DNA of 8,329 nt from Candidatus Brocadiia bacterium (lineage in GTDB: Bacteria; Planctomycetota; PUPC01; DSUN01): contig JADHXT010000132.1 in the NCBI GenBank assembly GCA_016782825.1, forward strand, positions 1-8,329. Direction: 5' to 3'. Both the position numbers and the translations under genes were made by a program. The notes under the pieces were generated by a model. It ran no database searches and was not told the DNA's origin. It was given only the letters and a program-made list of their open reading frames with translations. Within the stretch, counting starts at the first letter, position 1. The number at the start of each line of letters is the position of its first letter. Shown here piece by piece: positions 1 to 6,835 of the stretch.

Positions 1-261
1 GGCGGCATTAGGCAAACGATGGCCAAATCGAGCGCCGCTGCTGGTCCGCGCCGTTTTCTGGGGTGGGCTGTTGCTCGCGGGATTCGCAGCGACCCCTTCT
101 TCTTCGTCAGCGCCTTGGGGCAGGGCGAGCACCTGTTGCGCTACCGCCTGCGCGCGGAGATCCCTGGCGTCTTCCACGCCCTCCCCACCGTCCTCTACGG
201 CATGTACGTCCCTGAGCTGCGCGCCAACAGCGAGGAGTGCCTCATCAAGATTGTGGACTGA
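1..261 (+). CDS. C-terminal end of an alpha-2-macroglobulin-like protein (partial, open at left edge)
   Basis: The frame is open from base 1 and stops at TGA 259-261, followed at once by TAG 262-264. The last ~55 residues (FVSALGQGEHLLRYRLRAE, then IPGVFHALPT, MYVPELRANSEE and IKIVD) look like the extreme C-terminus of bacterial alpha-2-macroglobulins, where a hydrophobic strand, a G-x-H-x-x-R-Y-x-x-R-A motif and a MY-x-PE-x-R-x-NS motif form the terminal receptor-binding-like fold. Such proteins are usually very large envelope-associated protease traps of well over 1000 residues, so nearly all of the gene would lie outside the window. Upstream of about base 90 the frame is Ala/Arg-rich and no longer resembles the family, which could mean divergence, a sequencing error or a decayed fragment. 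An ATG at 19 could start an 80-residue ORF, but its ribosome site is weak and an internal start is unlikely. The family call rests on recalled motifs, not on a search. Confidence 0.55.
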   Translation, partial: GGIRQTMAKSSAAAGPRRFLGWAVARGIRSDPFFFVSALGQGEHLLRYRLRAEIPGVFHALPTVLYGMYVPELRANSEECLIKIVD

Positions 262-301
262 TAGGCGTGCGGTGGTGGGCGGGTGGGCGATGGCGTATCA
301 G

Positions 302-442
302 CCGCTCCGCGGCGTACCAAAGCGGCGACTCCGTCGCCGCACTCCAAAGGTCCCGCAGTCAGCGCCAGACACGTCGCTCTTCGCCGCGAAGCGGCTGTGG
401 AGTGCGGCGACGGAGTCGCCGCTTTGGTATCCCGCGGAGCGG
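302..442. repeat. Long inverted repeat (45-bp arms) with nested REP-like hairpins
   Basis: The left arm 302-346 and right arm 398-442 are reverse complements over 45 bp with only two adjacent mismatches (313-314 against 430-431), separated by 51 bp. Each arm contains its own hairpin: GCGGCGAC / GTCGCCGC with a 3-nt loop at 322-340 and again at 404-422. A third short palindrome, CTTCGC-C-GCGAAG, sits in the spacer at 379-391. The element lies between two convergent genes, so it could act as a bidirectional transcription stop, mRNA 3'-end stabiliser or cruciform. The paired, inverted arrangement resembles REP/BIME elements, which are mobilised in trans by RAYT transposases; no RAYT gene is present here. 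No U-tract follows, so it is not a textbook intrinsic terminator. Confidence 0.9.
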
Positions 443-468
443 GCGAGCAGGGGAGGCGCTCAACCGCG

Positions 469-2340
469 TCAGCGCGACTCCTTGCCTGCCAGATACCCCG
501 TCCTGCGTCCCACCTCACCGCGCGGCTTCCCCACCTTGAGCTGCTTCATGTCGAAGGGATAGCCCTCGAGGCAGTCGTTGACGTAGACGACCGTGTTGAA
601 GGTCAGCAGGGCCACCGCCGTCGACGGCGAGCCGTTGAGCACCTCGTAGAAGGTGGGCCGCGGATCGGCGGCGCCGACGATGGCGAGGAACTCCGCTGCA
701 CGGACCTTCACCAGCGGCTCCTCATCCTTGAGCCGCTCCTTTGCCGCGGGCACCATCGCCTTCGCCTTCTCCCCGAAGCAACTGCACACGATCAACGCCC
801 AATAGCGCTCCCACCGATTCCTCGACGCGAGCGCCTTGTCGATGCCCGGCCTGGCCTTGTCGAAGGGCAGCAGGCTCAGGTCGGCGACGTCGACGAGGCG
901 GCCGATCTCGGCCTTGTGCTTCTGCCCGAAGGCGGCGCCGTCGGTCAGGGCGTTGTCGATGAGGTGGCTCTCGGGGTAGAAGCTCAGGTCGGGCAGGCCC
1001 TTGACGCGGGCCTGGAGACGGCCCCGAAGGTCGGCGAGGGTGGCGGCATACTTGGGGTCGCCCGAGAGATCCTCGACCTCGTGGGGATCGGTCTCGATGT
1101 CGTAGAGGGCCTCGACGGGCTTGCGCTCGTGAAACTGCCGCTGCGCGGCGTTGAGCTTCCCAGCCTTGAAAAGCGTCCGCCACTCCTCGTAGGCGAGCAT
1201 GCGGTAGCGGTAGTTGTTCTGAAGCCCGTCGGGGTAAAATGCCTGGTAGCTGCGGAGGTACTTGAAGCGGCCCTTGCGCAGCGAGCGGCAGAGGTCGTAT
1301 TTCTCGTCGAAGCGGTCGGCGTAGCCGAAGGTCTCGTCGCGCGCGGCCAGCGCCTCGGCCGAGATGTCGTCGCCGAGGAACGCCTTCCCGTCCATCTGCT
1401 TCGGGATCTTGAGGCCCGCGAGGTGCAGGAGGGTGGGGCCGAAGTCGACGAAGCTCACGAAGCCGTTGGTGCGGGAGCCGGGCTTCAGGGTCACGAGGTG
1501 CTGGAAGTTCTTGGGGATGCGCACGACGAGGGGCACGTGGAGGCCCGATTCGTAGATGTAGCCCTTGCCGCGGGGCAGCACGCCGCCGTGGTCGCCGAAG
1601 TAGAAGACGAAGGTGTCGTCGAGCAGGCCGTCCTGCTCGAGCTGGCCGACGAGCTGCTTGACCTGCTGGTCGACGGCGGCCATGCAGTCGTGGTAGCGGG
1701 CGCAGGTGAAGCGGAACGTTGGCGTGTCGGGGTGGTAGGGCGCCACGAACACTTTTTCGGGATCAGCGTGGGTGCCGCCCCGCTTGATCTGGTCCTTCCC
1801 AAAGTGCAGCCGTCCCTCGTGGGACACGCCGGTGCTCTGCATGTGGAAGAAGGGCTTGTCCTTCGAGGGGCGCTTGCGCCAGCTCGCCTTGCCCGACGAC
1901 TCGTCCCACACGCCCTTGCCCTCGACGCAGTTGTAGTCCTTCTTGCGGTTGTTCGACGTGTAGTAGCCGGCCTGGCGGAGGTAGAAGGGCCACATCCGCA
2001 GCCCTGGCGGCAGATTGGCCAGCTTCATCTTGCGGTGATACTGGGTGCCGATCCGCGGCGCGAGGGTGCCGCTCATCAGCGTCGTCCGCGCGACCGAGCA
2101 CACCGGCGCGTTGGAGAAGGCGCGGGCGAAGACGACGCCGTCCTTCGCCAGCCGCTCGATGGCCGGTGCCGGCGCGCCGTGGGGATCGAGGAGCCGCAGG
2201 TAGTGCTTCGAGTTGTCCTCGCTGAGGATCCACAGGAAGTTGGGCCTGCGCTCCTTCGCCGCCGCGCCCACCACCCCGCGGGCCACCGGCCACGTCGCCG
2301 CCAGCCCCGCGGCCCTCAGGAAATCGCGTCGGCTCTGCAT
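469..2340 (-). CDS. Tat-exported sulfatase (S1 family, SGSH-like) with HEAT-like C-terminus
   Basis: This 623-residue protein should hydrolyse sulfate esters or N-sulfates from a glycan outside the cytoplasm. Residues 3-9 (SRRDFLR) are a twin-arginine motif, followed by a hydrophobic stretch and an AxA-type cleavage region near 26-28. The alkaline-phosphatase-fold core shows the first metal site as E41-D42 (ILSEDNS), the nucleophile site as C81-S-V-A-R85 followed by TTLMSG, and the second metal site as D250-H251 (FGDHGG). K259 then precedes YIYESGLHVPLVVR. Cys81 would become formylglycine, but the +2 residue is Val rather than the usual Pro/Ala. Residues ~507-590 contain helical pairs resembling HEAT repeats, an addition beyond the core. 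The ATG at 2340 is supported by AAAGGAGA at 2348-2355 (8-nt spacing from AGGAG). It is transcribed divergently from sulfatase 2. Substrate unknown; similarity to N-sulfoglucosamine sulfohydrolases is an impression from motifs. Confidence 0.93.
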   Translation of the reverse strand: MQSRRDFLRAAGLAATWPVARGVVGAAAKERRPNFLWILSEDNSKHYLRLLDPHGAPAPAIERLAKDGVVFARAFSNAPVCSVARTTLMSGTLAPRIGTQYHRKMKLANLPPGLRMWPFYLRQAGYYTSNNRKKDYNCVEGKGVWDESSGKASWRKRPSKDKPFFHMQSTGVSHEGRLHFGKDQIKRGGTHADPEKVFVAPYHPDTPTFRFTCARYHDCMAAVDQQVKQLVGQLEQDGLLDDTFVFYFGDHGGVLPRGKGYIYESGLHVPLVVRIPKNFQHLVTLKPGSRTNGFVSFVDFGPTLLHLAGLKIPKQMDGKAFLGDDISAEALAARDETFGYADRFDEKYDLCRSLRKGRFKYLRSYQAFYPDGLQNNYRYRMLAYEEWRTLFKAGKLNAAQRQFHERKPVEALYDIETDPHEVEDLSGDPKYAATLADLRGRLQARVKGLPDLSFYPESHLIDNALTDGAAFGQKHKAEIGRLVDVADLSLLPFDKARPGIDKALASRNRWERYWALIVCSCFGEKAKAMVPAAKERLKDEEPLVKVRAAEFLAIVGAADPRPTFYEVLNGSPSTAVALLTFNTVVYVNDCLEGYPFDMKQLKVGKPRGEVGRRTGYLAGKESR

Positions 2341-2348
2341 CCGCTCGT

Positions 2349-2353
2349 CTCCT
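2349..2353 (-). promoter_or_regulatory. Ribosome binding site of sulfatase 1
   Basis: On the minus strand AGGAG (within AAAGGAGA, 2348-2355) stands 8 nt before the ATG at 2340. It fixes the start that includes the complete Tat signal. Confidence 0.8.
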
Positions 2354-2385
2354 TTGCAGCCCCATACAGGAACGGGCTTCGCTGA

Positions 2386-2414
2386 ATGCTACGGTACGGC
2401 GACGCCTGCTGCAA
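2386..2414 (-). promoter_or_regulatory. Weak sigma70-like promoter candidate for sulfatase 1
   Basis: On the minus strand TTGCAG (2409-2414) and TAGCAT (2386-2391) are separated by exactly 17 nt and lie 45 nt or more upstream of the start codon. The matches to TTGACA and TATAAT are 3/6 and 4/6, so this could be chance in a 178-bp gap. Promoter consensus in this lineage is also uncertain. Confidence 0.25.
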
Positions 2415-2433
2415 GCGCGGCGGCATGCGCGCT
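2414..2433. promoter_or_regulatory. Operator-like inverted repeat in the divergent sulfatase control region
   Basis: AGCGCG (2414-2419) and CGCGCT (2428-2433) form a perfect 6-bp inverted repeat with an 8-bp centre. It touches the last base of the minus-strand -35 candidate on one side and the first base of the plus-strand -35 candidate on the other. This is the position expected for a regulator controlling both sulfatase genes. A 6-bp GC-rich palindrome can easily arise by chance, and no regulator gene is in the window. Confidence 0.3.
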
Positions 2434-2461
2434 GGACTCGTCTCGCCTCCCCGGCTATCGT
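2433..2461 (+). promoter_or_regulatory. Weak sigma70-like promoter candidate for sulfatase 2
   Basis: TGGACT (2433-2438) and TATCGT (2456-2461) each match the consensus at 4 of 6 positions with a 17-nt spacer, leaving a leader of about 50 nt before the ATG at 2519. It is suggestive because of the exact spacing and mirrored placement relative to the minus-strand candidate, but not decisive. Confidence 0.25.
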
Positions 2462-2507
2462 GGTATCCATCGGGCCCACCCGCGAGACGCGAGAACAACC
2501 TGATCAC

Positions 2508-2511
2508 GGAG
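2508..2511 (+). promoter_or_regulatory. Ribosome binding site of sulfatase 2
   Basis: GGAG at 2508-2511 lies 7 nt before the ATG at 2519 and supports the start that includes the twin-arginine signal. Confidence 0.7.
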
Positions 2512-2518
2512 TGACCCC

Positions 2519-4339
2519 ATGGAACGTCGGCGATTCCTGCGATCGGTTGGGGTGTTGGCTGGAGCCGCGGTGGCGCCGTGGCTGGCGCGCGCACAGGCGG
2601 GGAAACGCCGTCTGAATGTCCTGTTCATCACCGCCGACGACATGAACTGCGATTCGGTGGGCGTCTTCGGCGCCAGGGTGCCCGGCATCACGCCCCACAC
2701 CGACGCGCTGGCGGGGCAGGGCGTGCGGTTCGTCCACGCCCACGTGCAGGTGGCCAACTGCGTGCCGTCGCGCAACGTGATGCAGACGGGCCGCTACCCC
2801 CATTCGAGCGGCGTCGAGGGCTTCTACAAGCTCCAGACCACCTTCCCCATCCTCCCCGACGTGCTCAAGAAGCACGGCTACGTCGTCGGCATCAAGAACA
2901 AGGTCGCCCACTCGACGCCCTACCATCCCTATCCCTGGGACCTCGTGGTGGAGCGATCCGCCGAGAAGGGGGCGGCGCGCAGCCCGAGAAGCTTCCACGC
3001 CTTCGTCAAGCAGGGCGTCGAGCTCAGCACGAAGGCCGGGAAGCCCTTCTACCTGGTCGCCAACGTCACCGACCCCCACAAGCCCTTCTACGGCGAGCCG
3101 AAATCGGAACAGATGGGCTTCGACAGCTTCCCACCCTCGAAGACCTACCCGGTGGACAAGATCCCCGTGCCCGGCTTCCTGCCCGACCTGCCGGAGGTGC
3201 GCCTCGAGGTCAAGCGTTACTACGACAGCGTGCGGCGCGCCGACGACTGCGTGGGCGAGGCCCTGCGCGCGCTCAAGGAGTCGGGGCAGGCGCCCAACAC
3301 GGTCGTCATGTTCCTCTCCGACCACGGCATGCCCTTCCCCTTCGCGAAGACCAACGTGTGGCACCACAGCACCCGCACGCCGTGGATCGTGCGCTGGCCC
3401 GGCACGGTGCGCCCGGGCACGGTGGACAGCCGCCACATGATCTCATCCATCGACTTCATGCCGACCGTGCTCGACATCGCCGGCATCGACCCGCCCGACG
3501 GGCTCCAGGGCCGCTCCTTCGCGCCGCTGCTCAAGGGCCAGACCCAGGCGGGCCGCGACTACGTGATCAAGGAGTACAACGAGAACGCCGGCGGCGCGCG
3601 GCATCCCATGCGCAGCGTCGAGACCCGCAACTTCTGCTACATCTTCAACCCCTGGTCCAACGGCACGCGGGTCTTCCGCACCGCCACCCAGGGCACCACC
3701 ACCTACAAGCTCATGAAGCAGCTCGCCGCCACCGACGCCAAGATCGCGGCGCGGCTCAAGCACTTCGACCACCGCACGCTCGAGGAGTTCTACGACACCC
3801 AGCGTGACCCCAACGCCCTCCGCAACCTCATCGGCGACCCGCGCCACGCCAAGGAGATCGCCCGTCACCGCGCCATCCTCGAGGCCTGGATGGTGAAGAC
3901 CGCCGACCCCTGTCTCGAGGTGTTCCGCAAGCGCCACGACGTGGCGTTCCGCGAAGCCTACATGAAGGCCCAGCAGGATGCCTCCGACGAGCGCCGCAAG
4001 AAGGGACGAAGCCAGAAGCGCGGCGGCAGGAAGCAGGCCGGCCTCATCCGGCTTGTCCCGCCACAGGCCGTCGCCAGGGGCAAGACGGTGACGGTCACCA
4101 TTCACCACAAGCTCGCCGCCCAGCACGGCGAGCAGCAGTTGCACGTCACTGCGAAATGCCCCGACAACCGCCGCATCGAGCGGAAGGTGGTCACGGTGAA
4201 GGGGGCGGGGAGCGTCGACGTTCCCTTCGAGATCCCGGACGACAAGACGATCACCGAAGTGCTCTTCGCCGCCTTCGTGGGCAAGGACTTCCCGAGCTGT
4301 CTCCAGCACGTGGTCACCAAGCCGGTGCCCGTCCGATGA
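2519..4339 (+). CDS. Tat-exported sulfatase (S1 family, SGSH-like) with C-terminal beta-sandwich-like domain
   Basis: This 606-residue protein is predicted to remove sulfate from a glycan in the periplasm or outside the cell. ERRRFLR at 2-8 is a twin-arginine signal with likely cleavage after ARA/AQA near 25-27. The core has the paired aspartates D40-D41 (FITADDM), a canonical formylglycine site C81-V-P-S-R85, H187 in a TDPHKPF segment, and D268-H269 in LSDHG. The following MPFPFAKTNVW (K277) is reminiscent of heparan N-sulfatase (SGSH)-like enzymes. After about residue 486 comes a strongly basic linker (ERRKKGRSQKRGGRK, 491-505). A ~100-residue strand-rich module (508-606) follows that looks like an Ig-like or carbohydrate-binding beta-sandwich and is not part of the usual sulfatase core. 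It diverges from sulfatase 1, with which it shares architecture but little close sequence, so the two probably attack different positions or linkages. Substrate is inferred only broadly. Confidence 0.93.
   Translation: MERRRFLRSVGVLAGAAVAPWLARAQAGKRRLNVLFITADDMNCDSVGVFGARVPGITPHTDALAGQGVRFVHAHVQVANCVPSRNVMQTGRYPHSSGVEGFYKLQTTFPILPDVLKKHGYVVGIKNKVAHSTPYHPYPWDLVVERSAEKGAARSPRSFHAFVKQGVELSTKAGKPFYLVANVTDPHKPFYGEPKSEQMGFDSFPPSKTYPVDKIPVPGFLPDLPEVRLEVKRYYDSVRRADDCVGEALRALKESGQAPNTVVMFLSDHGMPFPFAKTNVWHHSTRTPWIVRWPGTVRPGTVDSRHMISSIDFMPTVLDIAGIDPPDGLQGRSFAPLLKGQTQAGRDYVIKEYNENAGGARHPMRSVETRNFCYIFNPWSNGTRVFRTATQGTTTYKLMKQLAATDAKIAARLKHFDHRTLEEFYDTQRDPNALRNLIGDPRHAKEIARHRAILEAWMVKTADPCLEVFRKRHDVAFREAYMKAQQDASDERRKKGRSQKRGGRKQAGLIRLVPPQAVARGKTVTVTIHHKLAAQHGEQQLHVTAKCPDNRRIERKVVTVKGAGSVDVPFEIPDDKTITEVLFAAFVGKDFPSCLQHVVTKPVPVR
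3977..4336 (+). other. Basic linker plus accessory C-terminal domain of sulfatase 2
   Basis: Within sulfatase 2, residues 487-506 are Arg/Lys-rich and low in complexity. Residues 508-606 alternate hydrophobic and polar residues in short strands (GKTVTVTIHHKL, EQQLHVTAKC, RKVVTV, SVDVPFEI, EVLFAAFVG), the pattern of a beta-sandwich. The module may bind glycan or the cell surface. No specific family is recognised. Confidence 0.55.
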
Positions 4340-4410
4340 GGGAACTGGCCACGGGCGGGGGGACACGATCGCGGTCAGCCTGTGAGCGAGGCGACAGCCA
4401 TCGGGCTCCG

Positions 4411-6828
4411 TCAGCGCGGGGCGATCTTCAATGAGTGCTTCGCCTGATCCCGCCAGAGATCGAGCGTGACGGCCCCCGCACGCGAGTGCTTCCCATAGAC
4501 ATCGGCGAAGGCACCCAGATTCTTGACGGCCTCGCCGTTGACGGCGCGGATCACGTCGTTCTCCCTCAAGCCGGCCTCGTGCGCGCGACTGGCCTGCGGG
4601 ACATCGGCGATCCACACGCCGTTGCTGTCGCCGAGGCCCAGGGCCGACATCTCGCCCCGAAGCTCGATGTTCCTGACCCGCGCGCCGAGCCAGTGGGCGC
4701 TCTTGGGCGAGCTGTACTTCCGGCCCCAGCCGCCGCTGCGGATCGCCGCCGCCGCGAGCGTGCCGGGCAGGGGAGGGGTTCTCGCCATCTTCTTCAGCTT
4801 CGGCCTCCGCACGCCGAACTGATCCATCGGGAAGTTCTTGAAGCCCAGCTCGAGCGCCGGCGAGCCGTCCTTGACGCGGTAGTCGCCCGCAATGGGGTCG
4901 ACGAACAGGGCGTCGGCGATGAGCGAGTGCTTGTCGCCGCCCCACTTCGCGAGATTCTGGGCTGGCGAGGGCTTGGCTCCCGCCTGATGCACGAGGTTGT
5001 AGTCGATCCCCTTGCCCTGATCGGTCTTGCGCATCCCGGCGGGGGCGTAGCCGTCGCGCCAGAGGATGTTGCGCTGGAAGGTGGTGCGGCAGTCGGGATA
5101 CCACACGTGGGGGCAGAAGGTGTAGTCGACGACGATGTTGTTGACGACCTGGCGGTAGTAGCCCTCGCGGAGCTTGATGCCGCCGGCGAGACAAAGGTTG
5201 TTCTCGAGCACGTAGTGGCTCGAGCCGTCGTCGAGATCGATGTCCCAGCCGTGGTCGCAGCGCCAGCGGTTGTTGCGCACGACGATGGGCTTGCGGCAGT
5301 CCCACTTGGGCATCTCGGGGTGCTGCTTGACCCACTTGGCGGTCTCGCCGCGGCTCTTGTGCCAGAAGCGGTCGCGGCCCCACGAGTTGAACGAGCCGTG
5401 GTCGCCCGTCTCCTTGACGGTGTCGAAGACGTCGTTGAACTCGATGAGGTGTCCGCCGAAGGCGCCGTCGCAGATGTTGATCCCCGCCCTTGGGCAGTCG
5501 TAGATGGAGCAGTGGCGGACGGTGATCGACTCGGCCATGCAGATGTTGACGCCGGCCGTCTGTTTCTCGACCCGTCCGTTGCGGGTGATCAGGCAGTCCT
5601 CGACGAGGCAGTCGGCGGGGTAGTTGGAGGTCTTTGGCCCGGGCGTCTTGTCCATCTTCTCGAGCGTCTGGGTCTGGTGGTACTCGAACAGGGGTGAGCG
5701 CAGGGCCTTGGGATCGCCCACGAAGCTCACGGCGTTGGCCCCCGCATCGGCGATGTGGCAGCCGACGATTGCGATCCGTCGGTTGTAGTTGTTGATGAAG
5801 ACAGCGTTGCCGCCGACCTGGTCGATGGTGCAGTCGCGGAGGGCGCAGTCCTCGGCGCCGTCGAAGAGGACCGCGCCGCCGCGACAGGTCGTCCAGTCGC
5901 TGCGCAGCAGCGGCTCCTTGTTGTCCATGAACACCCGCGCCGCATGCGCGAAGGTCAGGCCCCGCAGTGTGATGTGGCGGACGGGCTTCTGCTCGTCGCC
6001 CCGGAACTCGACGAGATGGCGCAAGCGCACCGCCTCGACGACCGCCTTGCTCAGGTCGACGCCCTTTGGTGGATAGACGTAGAGCACGCCCTTCTTCCCG
6101 TCGAGATACCACTCGCCCGGCGCGTCGAGCTCCTCGAGGATGTTCTCGACGAATCGGAACTTCTTGTGGGCGCCCATTTGGCGGTTGTTCTGCCAGCCGC
6201 CCTCCATCTCGAGCTTGCCGTCGGCCGTCCTCCCTGTGATGCGCCAGTGCATGTCGCCCCACAGGCTGCGGTGCATGGCGTGGACGAAGCCGCCCGCCGG
6301 GTCGGCCCACCGCGTCACCCGCTGCGGCGACGTGCAGTCGGCCGAGAAGCCCTGGAAGTATTGCGCCTCGGGGTCGTAGTTGGGGTAGCGGGCCATGTGC
6401 TGGCGTTCGCCGTCGACGAAGAGCTGATCCGACGTGAAGCCCTCCGGCACCTTCGCCTGCATGATGCCGTTCTTGTAGGGCTTCCAGTCGAGCTGGACCC
6501 GTTGCCCGCCGCTGATGATCACCTTTGCTCCGGGCGCTGCTGCATACGTGACCGGCGCACCCTTCCCGCCGGAATCGGCCTCGGTGAACACCACGGCCTC
6601 TGGCAGATAGTATGTGCCAACCGCGAAGTGGACGGTGACGGGCGCGACGCCCCGGCCCTGGATCGTGCGCACCTTCTTCTGCGCGGCATGGAAGGTCTTC
6701 AGGGGCTTGGCCTTCGTGCCTGGGCTGCCGTCATTGCCATCGGGCGACACCCACAGCTCGGCGCCTCGGGCAGACCCCACGGCGGCTAATGCCATCAGGA
6801 CGATGCAGGCTCCGAGATCGAGCCTCAC
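4411..6828 (-). CDS. Secreted right-handed beta-helix protein (GH141-like?) with C-terminal PDZ domain
   Basis: From a GTG at 6828 this is an 805-residue protein. Residues 1-23 form a signal peptide (LGACIVLMALAAVGSARGA). The N-terminal part (24-150) opens with ELWVSPDGNDGSPGTKAKPL and runs through a GTYYLPEAVVF strand, an IISGGQ turn and QLFVDGERQHMARYPN. That pattern recalls GH141 and related beta-helix enzymes (alpha-L-fucosidase or xylanase activity in characterised members). Parallel beta-helix rungs follow (about 285-370, 405-470, 513-590), with acidic conserved-looking segments GDHGSFNSWGRDRF (475-488) and CDHGWDIDLDDGSSHY (524-539) as candidate active-site regions. Residues ~715-803 form a PDZ domain (GVWIADVP, AGLRENDVIRAVNGEAV). 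The start sits 14 bases after the PQQ gene stop, so both are probably one operon. Beta-helix fold is secure; the glycosidase class and substrate are not. Confidence 0.88.
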   Translation of the reverse strand: MRLDLGACIVLMALAAVGSARGAELWVSPDGNDGSPGTKAKPLKTFHAAQKKVRTIQGRGVAPVTVHFAVGTYYLPEAVVFTEADSGGKGAPVTYAAAPGAKVIISGGQRVQLDWKPYKNGIMQAKVPEGFTSDQLFVDGERQHMARYPNYDPEAQYFQGFSADCTSPQRVTRWADPAGGFVHAMHRSLWGDMHWRITGRTADGKLEMEGGWQNNRQMGAHKKFRFVENILEELDAPGEWYLDGKKGVLYVYPPKGVDLSKAVVEAVRLRHLVEFRGDEQKPVRHITLRGLTFAHAARVFMDNKEPLLRSDWTTCRGGAVLFDGAEDCALRDCTIDQVGGNAVFINNYNRRIAIVGCHIADAGANAVSFVGDPKALRSPLFEYHQTQTLEKMDKTPGPKTSNYPADCLVEDCLITRNGRVEKQTAGVNICMAESITVRHCSIYDCPRAGINICDGAFGGHLIEFNDVFDTVKETGDHGSFNSWGRDRFWHKSRGETAKWVKQHPEMPKWDCRKPIVVRNNRWRCDHGWDIDLDDGSSHYVLENNLCLAGGIKLREGYYRQVVNNIVVDYTFCPHVWYPDCRTTFQRNILWRDGYAPAGMRKTDQGKGIDYNLVHQAGAKPSPAQNLAKWGGDKHSLIADALFVDPIAGDYRVKDGSPALELGFKNFPMDQFGVRRPKLKKMARTPPLPGTLAAAAIRSGGWGRKYSSPKSAHWLGARVRNIELRGEMSALGLGDSNGVWIADVPQASRAHEAGLRENDVIRAVNGEAVKNLGAFADVYGKHSRAGAVTLDLWRDQAKHSLKIAPR
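4420..4686 (-). other. PDZ domain fused to the beta-helix protein
   Basis: Residues ~715-803 of the beta-helix protein carry the PDZ signature: a carboxylate-loop-like NGVWIADV segment, then SRAHEAGLRENDVIRAVNGEAV and a final strand pair (AVTLDLWRDQ, HSLKIAP). In bacteria such domains usually bind C-terminal peptides in HtrA-type proteases. Here there is no protease, which suggests docking to another envelope protein. Confidence 0.8.
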
Positions 6829-6835
6829 GGGGTGG

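Noticed and set aside
2..100. Signal-peptide-like stretch in frame 2 (LLVRAVFWGGLLLAGFAA)
   Set aside because: No ATG or ribosome site precedes it, and the frame continues as a Ser/Pro/Arg-rich shadow through the A2M tail and the repeat.
195..562. Several small overlapping frames on both strands covering the 262-468 gap
   Set aside because: Their sequence is the translated inverted repeat (SGDSVAALQ / KAATPSPHS type peptides) with no start signals; they extend into or lie over real genes.
283..2385. 700-residue open frame on the plus strand opposite sulfatase 1
   Set aside because: It is the antisense shadow of a GC-rich gene: Val/Leu/Ala/Glu/Arg-rich with no motif, while the minus strand encodes a clear sulfatase with a ribosome site.
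4340..4410. Terminator between convergent sulfatase 2 and beta-helix genes
   Set aside because: Only 4-bp stems (for example GCCT/AGGC and CTGT/ACAG) and no T-tract were found.
3443..6310. 955-residue minus-strand frame overlapping sulfatase 2 and the beta-helix gene
   Set aside because: Arg/Pro-rich shadow frame running across two convergent genes with strong homology-type motifs in other frames.
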